Shown piece after piece: positions 54,089-62,353 of a stretch of DNA of 64,000 nt; the stretch's first letter is position 1; each line of letters opens with the position of its first letter. The stretch comes from Rothia sp. (in: high G+C Gram-positive bacteria). Lineage in GTDB: Bacteria; Actinomycetota; Actinomycetes; Actinomycetales; Micrococcaceae. The stretch lies in assembly GCA_030529845.1 (NCBI GenBank), contig JAUMWB010000003.1, positions 310,001-374,000 of the forward strand, read 5' to 3'. The position numbers and the translations under genes were made by a program. Below the pieces are notes generated by a model. The model did not search any database. It saw only the letters and a list, made by a program, of their open reading frames with translations, and had not been told where the DNA came from.

Positions 54089-56656
54089 CTAGTTTCCCTC
54101 ATCCTCAATTGCCACTACTGTGTCGTACAGCCCTACTTGCCGGAGATCTTTGTGACTTCTGATCCCGGTGTACGAGAGTGAGGCGTCTTCATAGCGGCGG
54201 AACGCAAAAACAGCCTGATTCATATGCACCGAATTGAAAACCCGCAAACTAACCAGCAACTCGAAGTCAGCAACGCTCAGGCCCGTAACTGTCTTAAACA
54301 AGTCCGGTTCTATCCTCGAAATGACATCCTGCAGGGTGTTCTCGCGGAAATCGGTGAGATACATGAAAGCAGGAATGCGAGTTGCAAACTTGATGAGCTT
54401 TTCTTGAATCTTCCTTCGCTTATCTTTATATTCTTTCTCTTCCGCAGACAGCTTCTTCTTCTCGCGTGCAGACAAGGAAGCACCTTTAGACTTCTTCGTC
54501 TCAGAAACCTTGTCACTCTTATTAACTACAGTTTCAATGACATCAGTTCCCAAGGCACGGAAGCCCTCAATCTGCATGATAGCTTCCATAGCGGCCTCAC
54601 TATTCATGACCCTACGAAGCGTCGCATTATCAACATTTACCAAAACAGCTGACTCCCATTTACGAGCCAAAAGCGTCGCAGAGGTACCAGCCATAGCAAT
54701 ATCAAGAATGCTCCCAGCATCAATCTGAGTCATTTTCGCACCGTCATAGGCAAGCACGGGCAAAAACTTAACCAACTCAGCCACCGAATTCTCAGGGTTA
54801 GACTCTGACGGGTTCAGCTTTTGGCCATACTCAGCTATCTGACGCAAAGCCCGCGTCGGTGCAAAATCAAAGACAAAAGCAACAGGCTTCAAGATATCTT
54901 CTCTGCTGGGATCATCACCATCAGGATTCCTAATTGACCAGGGCGATTGAACCCGGAAAGCAGCCTGAAAATATGTTTCAGGGCTCGACAAGTTCCTCAA
55001 CATTAAAATCGAAGACCATTGCTTAACCGTCACACCCGTGGTGAGCTTTCCACACGATAGCGTAATCGTCTTAGAGCTATAACCATCACCAATAGCGTTA
55101 CGAACGGGCGGTAAAGCCTCAACACCTACCCCAGCTTCGGCACCAGCAACAACCAAAACCTGATAATCATGCCAGTAGGTATTGTGCCTGGCCTTCAGAA
55201 GCCTAGCCATAGCATGACAAGCTGAAACATTAGGCAGGAACCAGAATGAATGCTGTAGATATGGTAAGAGTCTAACGTCGGCGTAGGGGAAAGGCGGACG
55301 AGAACCTGAACGGAGAGCGTCTAGCTGAGTTGGTGCATGTTCACCACGAATCAGGTCTAACCATTTCTGCACATCTGATTCATGCACAAACCTAGCCTCA
55401 GCCCCGGTTCCTGTTGTTTCAAAGAAACTGTTGAGGTCGAACTCGTCAAACTCACCTTGACTTGCAATCGATAGAATATCGTCAGGCATTTGGTAGGTCA
55501 TCAGGCGCATTTCAGGCAGGGAACCGTAGGGATTAAACTCGCCAGGGTGCTCCTGTTCCCAATCAATTTTCGCCTGTTGCTCATCGGTGTAGGTCCAGTT
55601 AAAGATTTGCTCTTCGATGAACTCACCACTGGTTAGAGCTTTAAAAGGTGTACCTGAGAGGTAAAGGTACGCCCTGGTTGTAATAGGTAGGAAGTCCTCT
55701 TCGGAATTGTTGAGTTCATCTAGTTCTTCGTCAAAAGTCCTAAGCGAGTCGTGAAATTCAGCCTTAAATTCTGCCTGACGTTCTTTGGCTTCTTCGCCTT
55801 CGAAAAGTTCCTTTGCTTTATCACGCCAGGCACCGAAATGGTACTCGTCAAAAATAACAAGGTCCCAGTTAATGGTGTGGAGCCACTCATTTTTAGCTTT
55901 GATGAGCCCTGTTGCCCTGTCTCGGCCCATTAGGTCTTGGAAAGACCCAAAATATACGAGTGGCCGTGAGGGGTCGTATTCTTCCTGGGCGGCTTTTCTC
56001 GACGCGTTGAGGTATTGCCATCCCTCAAAATCAATGTGAGATTCAAGGTCCTCTTGCCAGGCTGACTGTACTGCTGGTTTGAAGGTAACAACCAGAACGC
56101 GCTGGGCATTCATTTTTTGGGCCAGCTTATAAGCGGTAAAGGTTTTACCGAAACGCATTTTGGCGTTCCACAGGAATCGGGGCGTAACATCTGGTTCTTC
56201 GTGCCAGAGTGAAAAATAGTAATCGTAGGTAAAATCTACGGCACGTTGTTGTTCGGGGCGGAGCCCAAAAGTTTGGTGGCGCTTACCTGAAAAGACCTGG
56301 CCTAAACGGATTTCCTCAATGGTTGTTAATACATCGGCAACTGTGCAGCGAACCCACTCACGCGACGACCCAATAGCGGGATTATCGAACCCTTTAGCCT
56401 TGAGATGGGTAATGACATCTCTATCCTTGAAAAGACTGCCATCCTGATGCTCTGCTAGGACATCTATGTGGAGGGTGTACTCCTGCTGCATTTGCCCTTG
56501 AGACTGTCGAATACGGTCATTGACATCTGCCTGGGTGGTCTGGCCAATCTTGATGAGACCCTCATAACCAGTAGGAGGGTTATTCGGTGTCCAAGCGTAG
56601 ACCTTGAGACGGGCTGAGGGCTTTTCAGGGAGGAGCGCTTCAATCTTTTGACTCAC
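54089..56656 (-). CDS. restriction helicase with N-terminal GIY-YIG/T5orf172-like nuclease region
   Basis: An 855-residue protein. Residues 15-95 read VYAWT...GLIKIGQT...VNDRIRQSQ...SREWVRC, the Tyr, KIGxT, Arg and Glu arrangement of T5orf172/GIY-YIG nucleases. A superfamily 2 helicase follows: motif I NAKMRFGKTFTA (about 164-175), motif II FDEYHFG (about 270), SGTPFKAL (about 337) and motif VI-like QAAFRVQSPW (about 567). The C-terminal 200 residues are helical and Lys-rich. It looks like the restriction (R) subunit of the two adjacent methylases. GTG 56656 overlaps the upstream stop (GTGA). Confidence 0.85.
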   Translation of the reverse strand: MSQKIEALLPEKPSARLKVYAWTPNNPPTGYEGLIKIGQTTQADVNDRIRQSQGQMQQEYTLHIDVLAEHQDGSLFKDRDVITHLKAKGFDNPAIGSSREWVRCTVADVLTTIEEIRLGQVFSGKRHQTFGLRPEQQRAVDFTYDYYFSLWHEEPDVTPRFLWNAKMRFGKTFTAYKLAQKMNAQRVLVVTFKPAVQSAWQEDLESHIDFEGWQYLNASRKAAQEEYDPSRPLVYFGSFQDLMGRDRATGLIKAKNEWLHTINWDLVIFDEYHFGAWRDKAKELFEGEEAKERQAEFKAEFHDSLRTFDEELDELNNSEEDFLPITTRAYLYLSGTPFKALTSGEFIEEQIFNWTYTDEQQAKIDWEQEHPGEFNPYGSLPEMRLMTYQMPDDILSIASQGEFDEFDLNSFFETTGTGAEARFVHESDVQKWLDLIRGEHAPTQLDALRSGSRPPFPYADVRLLPYLQHSFWFLPNVSACHAMARLLKARHNTYWHDYQVLVVAGAEAGVGVEALPPVRNAIGDGYSSKTITLSCGKLTTGVTVKQWSSILMLRNLSSPETYFQAAFRVQSPWSIRNPDGDDPSREDILKPVAFVFDFAPTRALRQIAEYGQKLNPSESNPENSVAELVKFLPVLAYDGAKMTQIDAGSILDIAMAGTSATLLARKWESAVLVNVDNATLRRVMNSEAAMEAIMQIEGFRALGTDVIETVVNKSDKVSETKKSKGASLSAREKKKLSAEEKEYKDKRRKIQEKLIKFATRIPAFMYLTDFRENTLQDVISRIEPDLFKTVTGLSVADFELLVSLRVFNSVHMNQAVFAFRRYEDASLSYTGIRSHKDLRQVGLYDTVVAIEDEGN

Positions 56657-58278
56657 AGCAGCTCTTCCTCCATGGGACGAACAACAGACTGGATATAGGA
56701 GATTTCTTCATCCGTTAGTCCATATTTGATATATAGGTCTTCATCTGTCCAGATACGGTCCCAGGCCTGTAATGGAACGAAGCCATATACGTTCTTTGAA
56801 GCATGTTGAGCTACTTTGCGTAATGAAACAAGAAAGCGTGCAAACTGGGTTCTGAGATATGAAGCTAAGCTTTTTGCTTCATCTTCTGATTCAAAGTGAC
56901 CAGCAACTAGATAAGTCTCGGTGCATGCAGAATCAGGTCCTGCAATAATAGGGCGAGAAAGGAACATCGTTTCGACGGCAGCACTAGTCCCTTGCACACC
57001 TGTCATCAAGACCTTCCACTGGTCAATCCAGTCTTGATTAGATGGAATCTCATTTCTTTCTATCCAGCTAATACGTTGGGAACCAAAAAGAGTGATAGGG
57101 GATTCCATTCCCTTTGAATGCGCGTTTCCATGAACGTAAGTTCGTAGACCGAAAGGCTTTTGACTAGAAACCATTTTGTCCATGGTTTCTTCTTCGACGG
57201 CCTGTACCTTTTCGAGAATAGAAACCGCCTGATTAGATCTCACCAATACATCAAACTGGTCAAGGTACCGCTCGACAGGTTCACCTGTGGGCTTACCGTC
57301 CCAAATAGTCTGAACGCTACACTTACCGTCATGATTCTTATCCCAGAGGAAGTAGGAAACGCCGCCACGAATCTTAACCCCGGGGAAGGCCTCATAGAGT
57401 TTGGGATAGTCTACGAGTGCTTTTATACGGTGGTCGGTCAGCATTTTTTGCCGGTACTCATCTAAGCCCTTACCACCAGCAAACCACCGTGACGGGGTAA
57501 TAAAGACCGCATACTTTGGATCAAGCTCTAGGGCCTTCTCAACAAAGTGCTGGTAGATAGGAGAAGCTGAAGCCCCATGCCCACCATCTGAGAGCTGGTA
57601 AGGCGGGTTGCCAATCACGACGTCAAACTGCATATCTTCTCCAAAAATCTTTCTAATCAGTGTTCGAGGTTCATTTGTGTGTATAAAAGCGTAGGCATGG
57701 GATTCAAAGGCATCACCTCTGCTATATTCCGCTTCGTTAGCCCCACAGAAAGAACAGCGTCTATTGACGTAGGTGTACTTCTTTGTCTTAGCGCTTTTGC
57801 GACTGATTAGCTTCTTCTTCCCACCAGCCCAAGTGTGCTCTATCCGCTCAAACCAGATATTGCCGTCATCAGTCTCAAAAGCAGTGCAAATTGAATGTTT
57901 CTTCGAGGCCCACTTGGAACAATAAACACTACGCCGGGCTATTAGAGCCGTTATCTCAGTAATCGCTATCCCGTAGACCTGGCGGGTCAAAATATGATTG
58001 ACCCTTTCTTGAACATCGGGAATTTTGTCTTCGAGCCCCTTTACCAGGCGTGACGTAATTTCACGCAAGAAGACCCCTGACTTCGTGAAAGGGTCCAAAA
58101 ATTTCACATCAGGATTAGACCAAATATCCTCACCAAAACGCTCCTCCCAGGAGCGAGCCACCTGATCGAGCATGGCAATAGCCAAAGAGGGCGGAGTGAA
58201 AACCTCGTCGTTTGAGAGGTTTGCTATGCAGGTCAAAACATCAGGGTTATGGCCCCTTAACAGATTGTTTTCTGTCAT
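56653..58278 (-). CDS. Eco57I-type N6-adenine DNA methylase
   Basis: A 541-residue DNA methyltransferase. EVFTPPSLAIAMLDQVA (about 25-41), motif I FLDPFTKSGVFLREI (about 60-74) and motif IV VVIGNPPYQLSDGG (about 221-234) are all present, with TPSRWFAGGKGLDEYR after it. An insertion with Cys-rich CSFCGANEAEY (about 178) may bind zinc. The C-terminal 200 residues would act as the target-recognition part, as no separate specificity gene exists. ATG 58278 directly follows the upstream stop. Confidence 0.9.
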   Translation of the reverse strand: MTENNLLRGHNPDVLTCIANLSNDEVFTPPSLAIAMLDQVARSWEERFGEDIWSNPDVKFLDPFTKSGVFLREITSRLVKGLEDKIPDVQERVNHILTRQVYGIAITEITALIARRSVYCSKWASKKHSICTAFETDDGNIWFERIEHTWAGGKKKLISRKSAKTKKYTYVNRRCSFCGANEAEYSRGDAFESHAYAFIHTNEPRTLIRKIFGEDMQFDVVIGNPPYQLSDGGHGASASPIYQHFVEKALELDPKYAVFITPSRWFAGGKGLDEYRQKMLTDHRIKALVDYPKLYEAFPGVKIRGGVSYFLWDKNHDGKCSVQTIWDGKPTGEPVERYLDQFDVLVRSNQAVSILEKVQAVEEETMDKMVSSQKPFGLRTYVHGNAHSKGMESPITLFGSQRISWIERNEIPSNQDWIDQWKVLMTGVQGTSAAVETMFLSRPIIAGPDSACTETYLVAGHFESEDEAKSLASYLRTQFARFLVSLRKVAQHASKNVYGFVPLQAWDRIWTDEDLYIKYGLTDEEISYIQSVVRPMEEELL

Positions 58279-58950
58279 CTATCTGTCCAGTTCTGCTATC
58301 TGCTTGACTGTCATTGGCTTGTGGGTGTGCACCGGATCAAAAATACTCTCTGCCTCAAGCTCCCCAAACAGACTATCTGTATGCTCATTACCTTGAGCAA
58401 GGTTCTTGCCCCTGGCAAGGTTCTCGAAAGAAAAATCTCGGCGCTGAAACTTACCCTTAGTCAGGTAGCCCCACTCAGGAAAAATTATCGCTTTGCCGTT
58501 GGGCCTGAGCAGGGTGAGAGCGTCAGCTTGCACAATATTGACATCCAGAACCTTACGAGCTGCTTTACCCCATTCGGGGGTGCTACTGTCATTGATAAAA
58601 GCGTCAAAGATACTAGCCAGGTTCTCACGGCATATTTGGGCATTATCTTCAAGCAACTCGATACCGTATATGCACATCAGTCCGAGTAGGGCGTAGTGTC
58701 GGCGTTCAAACTCATTTTTGCCGTAACGGTCCTGAACAGTTGCTAATTTTCGGAGTAGCACTTGCACCAGAAAGTTGCCTTCACCGCAGGCTGGTTCCAG
58801 GAACCGTGAGTCGATACGTTCAGATTCATCTTTGACAAGGTTGAGCATTGCCTCAACGATATGAGCAGGTGTAAACACTTCACCATGGTCGGCAACTCGT
58901 TGTTTAGATTTAACGAGGAGCTCTTCCTTGAGATCAGCAGAATCTGCCAT
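58279..58950 (-). CDS. N6 DNA methylase-like protein lacking motif IV
   Basis: A 223-residue protein. RVADHGEVFTPAHIVEAMLNLV (about 15-36) and motif I FLEPACGEGNFLVQVL (about 49-64) identify an N6-methylase SAM-binding domain. No NPPY or DPPY is visible in the remaining sequence; the C-terminal 90 residues hold the motif-III-like NIVQADALTLL and FPEWGYLTKGKF. It may be a SAM-binding partner of the full methylase encoded next. ATG 58950 follows AAGGCGG; a longer form from GTG 59010, nine bases after TATGAT, is possible. It is the first gene of the operon. Confidence 0.8.
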   Translation of the reverse strand: MADSADLKEELLVKSKQRVADHGEVFTPAHIVEAMLNLVKDESERIDSRFLEPACGEGNFLVQVLLRKLATVQDRYGKNEFERRHYALLGLMCIYGIELLEDNAQICRENLASIFDAFINDSSTPEWGKAARKVLDVNIVQADALTLLRPNGKAIIFPEWGYLTKGKFQRRDFSFENLARGKNLAQGNEHTDSLFGELEAESIFDPVHTHKPMTVKQIAELDR

Positions 58951-59018
58951 GATGTACCGCCTTGCAGTTATCGTCCGAACGGGGGCGCTCTTATCGAGAC
59001 TATCTACCACCCCTCAAC

Positions 59019-59024
59019 ATCATA
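59019..59024 (-). promoter_or_regulatory. -10 element of the restriction-modification operon
   Basis: On the minus strand TATGAT lies eight bases before GTG 59010. No clear -35 is visible. Transcription would start near 59010. Confidence 0.5.
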
Positions 59025-59119
59025 ACTTTTCGCTTACCAATTCGTTATCCCCATAAGCTGATACCTCAACTCAGATGGGCGTAAGCAATGCCTTGCTAGC
59101 AGCTACACGACATGAGAGG

Positions 59120-59344
59120 TTAATTCCCTTTAACCTGAGCCACCGACCGCCGCAACATGCTCACATTGGCCTCGGAATACAAAGAATCAAGCGACACCTC
59201 AAAAGGAATCCTCTGCTCCCTCACCATCTTCCTTGCAAACATGGAGAAAGCATCAGAAACCGTAATTCCCAGCTCCTGACACAAGACCTCAAAGTCCCTC
59301 TTAGTCTGCTCATCCAACTTCACCTCTACCGCAGACATCACCAC
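59120..59344 (-). CDS. orphan RelB/DinJ-type antitoxin
   Basis: A 74-residue protein. VEVKLDEQTKRDFEVLCQELGITVSDAFSMFARKMVREQRIPFEV is the ribbon-helix-helix segment of RelB/DinJ antitoxins. No RelE/YafQ-type toxin gene follows; the next 109 bases downstream contain no ORF and then the methylase operon begins on the same strand. GAGGAGG lies eight bases before GTG 59344; GTG 59341 and ATG 59338 are alternative starts. It may be a relic or a regulator of the operon. Confidence 0.8.
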   Translation of the reverse strand: MVMSAVEVKLDEQTKRDFEVLCQELGITVSDAFSMFARKMVREQRIPFEVSLDSLYSEANVSMLRRSVAQVKGN

Positions 59345-59546
59345 AACAAAGCCCTCCTCAAACTCAGCCTATATTCACTGTAAGGCTTACCCAGATAAGA
59401 CTGAAGACCAGCATGTCATTGTCTCAGGCTTACTCCCACCCCACCGCGTCCTTCCCCACAAACCGCTAGAAAGAGGTCTTGCAGGCTGCCCCAATTCGGT
59501 GCGCTCTTACACGGTCGCGCGCTCCCGTCCGCACACCTCATCGTGC

Positions 59547-59552
59547 GACAAT
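59547..59552 (+). promoter_or_regulatory. -10-like element of the SpoU methyltransferase gene
   Basis: GACAAT ends seven bases before ATG 59560, consistent with a leaderless transcript. 59345-59546 holds no other gene. Confidence 0.4.
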
Positions 59553-59559
59553 AGAACCT

Positions 59560-60495
59560 ATGGACTTCAAAGAACGCCTCAGCACCCCCGTCGTCATGGA
59601 AAACCCCCAGGCAGACCGCGTCAAAGACATCGCCAAACTTGCCACCCGGTCAGCCCGCACTAAGACCGGGCACTTCCTGGTCGAGGGGCCGCAGGCGGTC
59701 CGCGAAGCCCTCAAAGCCCACCAGGTCAAGCCTCTGCTTGATGCCGTCTACATCACTGAACGCGCCTTCGACCGCCACCCCGACATCGTCGACCTTCTCG
59801 AAGAAGCCCACGGCAGCCCCACCCCCGAGCCCGGCCGTAAGGTCTTCATGCGCATGGTGACCGAGCCCGTCCTCGCGGCCATGGCCGAATCCGTCAGCCC
59901 TCAGGGCATTATCGCCGTTGCCTTCCAGAATGATATTGCCCCCTCCGACATCTGGGGCGAGGGCGCCATCAACCCCAAGCTCATCGCCGTCCTGGCTCGC
60001 GTGCAAGATCCCGGCAATGCCGGCACCATCCTGCGGGCCGCCGACGCCGCCGGTGCTGACCTCATCGTCACCACCAAGGGCGCAGTTGACCTCTACAACC
60101 CCAAGGCCGTGCGCTCCACCGCAGGCTCCCTCTTCCACGTGCCCGTGATCCAGGGCATCGACCTTGAAGACTTCGCCGAGGACGCCAAAGCTCAGGGCAT
60201 CGGCGTCCTTGCAGCGGACGGCTACGGCCGGGTCTCCCTCGATGATCTCCAAGACGCCGCCTTCGCCCTGCGCAATGGCGTCGAACCCCGCAAGAAGGTC
60301 AAATACGACCTGGCCAAGCCCACCATGTGGCTCTTCGGCAACGAGGCGGCTGGCCTGAGCGATGAAGAGAAGGCTGCTGCCTCCCTGCGCGTGGCCGTTC
60401 CCCTACGCGGGGCAGCCGAATCGCTAAACGTCGGCATGGCAGCTGGCGTCTGCCTCTTCGCTTCCTCCCTGGCCCAGAACCGCAAGGGCGACTAG
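59560..60495 (+). CDS. TrmH/SpoU family RNA 2'-O-methyltransferase
   Basis: A 311-residue SPOUT methyltransferase. An N-terminal substrate-binding domain (about 15-110, HFLVEGPQAVREAL) precedes the knotted domain with motif 1 VQDPGNAGTILRAADAAG (about 150), motif 2 WLFGNEAAGLSDEE (about 263) and motif 3 VPLRGAAESLNVGMAAGV (about 290). It methylates rRNA or tRNA; the site is unknown. ATG 59560 is chosen: the upstream open frame to 59479 adds no family sequence. Confidence 0.92.
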   Translation: MDFKERLSTPVVMENPQADRVKDIAKLATRSARTKTGHFLVEGPQAVREALKAHQVKPLLDAVYITERAFDRHPDIVDLLEEAHGSPTPEPGRKVFMRMVTEPVLAAMAESVSPQGIIAVAFQNDIAPSDIWGEGAINPKLIAVLARVQDPGNAGTILRAADAAGADLIVTTKGAVDLYNPKAVRSTAGSLFHVPVIQGIDLEDFAEDAKAQGIGVLAADGYGRVSLDDLQDAAFALRNGVEPRKKVKYDLAKPTMWLFGNEAAGLSDEEKAAASLRVAVPLRGAAESLNVGMAAGVCLFASSLAQNRKGD

Positions 60496-60938
60496 TGGGG
60501 GAGCAGCCTACTGTTGTCTACCCGGTGCAGGTGGTCGGGGCGGCTATCGTCGATTCTTTGACCAGCCCTACTCGTCTGCTGGTGGGTCAGCGCTCGGCTC
60601 CTCCGGCGCTGGCGGGCCTCTGGGAGTTCCCCGGCGGCAAGGTCGAACCCGATGAAGCCTGCGAGGATGCCCTGCTGCGCGAGCTTCGTGAAGAACTCGG
60701 CATTACTGCTAGGCTCGGTGCCGAAATCACCGGCCCCCACACCCAGGGCTGGGTGCTGAACGAGAAAGCTGCTATGCGGGTCTGGTGGGCAGAAATTACG
60801 GACGGACGCGCCACCGCCCTGCAAGACCACGCCGAGTTGCGCTGGGTTCCGCTCGATGCCACGGTACTGGAGTTGCCCTGGATCCCCGCTGACTTTCCCA
60901 TCGTTATGGAGCTGCTGGCGGGCGTCCGTGCCGCTTAA
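60495..60938 (+). CDS. Nudix hydrolase (MutT/8-oxo-dGTP diphosphatase-like)
   Basis: A 147-residue Nudix protein. The box GGKVEPDEACEDALLRELREELGI fits GX5EX7REUXEEXGU and lies at residues 43-66, with GLWEFPGGK before it, as in MutT-type enzymes. It would sanitise 8-oxo-dGTP or a related nucleotide. GTG 60495 shares one base with the previous stop (TAGTG), so the two genes are coupled. Confidence 0.88.
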   Translation: MGEQPTVVYPVQVVGAAIVDSLTSPTRLLVGQRSAPPALAGLWEFPGGKVEPDEACEDALLRELREELGITARLGAEITGPHTQGWVLNEKAAMRVWWAEITDGRATALQDHAELRWVPLDATVLELPWIPADFPIVMELLAGVRAA

Positions 60939-61004
60939 GCTATAGTGAAGCGTCATAGAACTCGCCTCCAGCAGAAAAATAAGGTGTCTGACTCTCATCT
61001 CAGG

Positions 61005-61010
61005 TATAGT
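61005..61010 (+). promoter_or_regulatory. -10 element of the 61049 membrane protein gene
   Basis: TATAGT at 61005-61010 with ATGGAGGTATAG as the ribosome-binding site 11-4 bases before ATG 61049. No strong -35. Confidence 0.5.
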
Positions 61011-61048
61011 GTGTAGCGCGCGACACATTTTTACATGGAGGTATAGAT

Positions 61049-61573
61049 ATGTCACAGACACCCTACGGAAACAACGAATACTCCGCACCGAACGATACCC
61101 AGGCTATGTACATGGGCGGCCAGCCGGGCTTCGGGCAGCAGCCGGTAGCCCCTGACGCTGAGCAGAAGCTCAAGCTCTCGCAGATGATTCTGCTGGGGAA
61201 CCTGGCTGTCTACGTGATCATAGCTATAGCTACCTATCTGCTGATTACGAAGCCGATGATGGATGCTTTCGCATCTGACCCTGAATTTGCTGAGCTGGGT
61301 CTGGGGGGTCTAGGGGTAACGGGCGCGCTTATCTCAACCGTTATCGGTGTTGCTCTCTATCTCTTGGTGTATCTGCTCATGGGTAAGCGTAAGAAGGTGG
61401 GGCGTATTCTCGGTTTCATCTTCGCGGGTATTGGAATTGCATCGAATCTTTTCAGTCTTACCATGTACTTCACCGAGATTGCGATTATGGCTCTGCTGGT
61501 GATTTCTATTGGGCTTGCTATCGCTTGGATTGTTGTCGCTGCTAACAAGTCAGTCTCAGCTATCCTGCACTAG
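61049..61573 (+). CDS. small membrane protein with Gly/Gln-rich head
   Basis: A 174-residue protein. The first 42 residues are polar and Gln/Gly/Asn-rich, then four membrane helices (about 48-70, 90-112, 122-140, 147-167). No catalytic motif. ATG 61049 follows GGAGG. It is a single-gene unit ending at a strong terminator. I do not recognise the family. Confidence 0.75.
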   Translation: MSQTPYGNNEYSAPNDTQAMYMGGQPGFGQQPVAPDAEQKLKLSQMILLGNLAVYVIIAIATYLLITKPMMDAFASDPEFAELGLGGLGVTGALISTVIGVALYLLVYLLMGKRKKVGRILGFIFAGIGIASNLFSLTMYFTEIAIMALLVISIGLAIAWIVVAANKSVSAILH

Positions 61574-61592
61574 GTTTCAAGTTCTAGCTGTG

Positions 61593-61630
61593 ATGGGCCC
61601 TCCGGTTGAGCCGGAGGGCCCATTTCTTTG
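61593..61630 (+). terminator. intrinsic terminator after the 61049 gene
   Basis: A perfect 13-pair stem, ATGGGCCCTCCGG (61593-61605) with 61611-61623 around TTGAG, followed by TTCTTTG. Confidence 0.9.
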
Positions 61631-61696
61631 TGCCCTTCACAGTCTTGAATCGTGACCGGGTGGTTGTTACCCTAAAAGAAAGGAGGCTGATGATAT

Positions 61697-62137
61697 ATGA
61701 AAGAAAAAGAGAAACAGCAACTGGCCTTTAGCAGGGGAGAAGTGCCTACGGTTATCCGGGTAATGCAGGGCATTTTAGTGCTGTCGGGTATCGCCTACCT
61801 GACGCTAACGGTTACTTCCCTTGATTTCAGCGATGCACGGGGAGTCATGAGTGCTGTTATTTCAATTGCCCTTACCTTCTTGCTATATATCTGGGTTTTT
61901 CGCCGTACCGGCACCTGGCAAAAAGCAGGAGCTGCTAACCTGCTCGGGTTTGTCTGCACGGTTGTCAGTACTGTCTCGCTCATTTCTCTCATCTGGATTA
62001 TGCCCTCCGGTATAAACCCGGGAATTATGGCCTGCTTCTTGACGTGGTCTCTAGCCAACCTCACCTGGCTTGGCCTAACCTTTACTCCTGTTGCCCGTGC
62101 CTTCTTTGAACGGGTTGATGTTATTCCAACGTCCTAA
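61697..62137 (+). CDS. four-span membrane protein of unknown function
   Basis: A 146-residue protein with four predicted helices (about 20-40, 48-68, 80-105, 110-130) and basic ends. No motif recognised. The ribosome-binding site AAAGGAGG just before the start is the strongest in the window. ATG 61690 lies out of frame, so ATG 61697 is the start. Confidence 0.75.
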   Translation: MKEKEKQQLAFSRGEVPTVIRVMQGILVLSGIAYLTLTVTSLDFSDARGVMSAVISIALTFLLYIWVFRRTGTWQKAGAANLLGFVCTVVSTVSLISLIWIMPSGINPGIMACFLTWSLANLTWLGLTFTPVARAFFERVDVIPTS

Positions 62138-62353
62138 GTGCCTGCTAGCGGTCACTTACCTGCGGGCAGCTTCCGCTCCGTTCCCAGCGAGCGCGAGCCT
62201 GTTGAGCTTTTCGAGAAAGCTAGTTCGGTTAGATTCTCACCGCTCACTAGCCAGACAGCCTCAGCGCCCGGTCGGTATTTGCACTAAACTATTGTCTTGA
62301 TGCCCTGGGCGCGGTAAGCGCCCGTTTCGCCCACAATGTGAAGAGAAGTGCAG
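62138..62353 (+). other. intergenic region upstream of pheS
   Basis: 216 bases. GGGCGC/GCGCCC (about 62308-62324) forms a small hairpin before the pheS ribosome-binding site. No T-box specifier or antiterminator was found, and no short Phe-rich leader peptide was obvious. TAAACT near 62284 is a possible -10. Confidence 0.4.

Noticed and set aside
59011-59119. RelE/YafQ toxin partner for the antitoxin
   Set aside because: No ORF of sufficient size in any frame in this gap; the next gene is a methylase-like protein.
62138-62353. T-box or Phe attenuator before pheS
   Set aside because: No conserved T-box sequence, no Phe-rich leader peptide and only a small hairpin.
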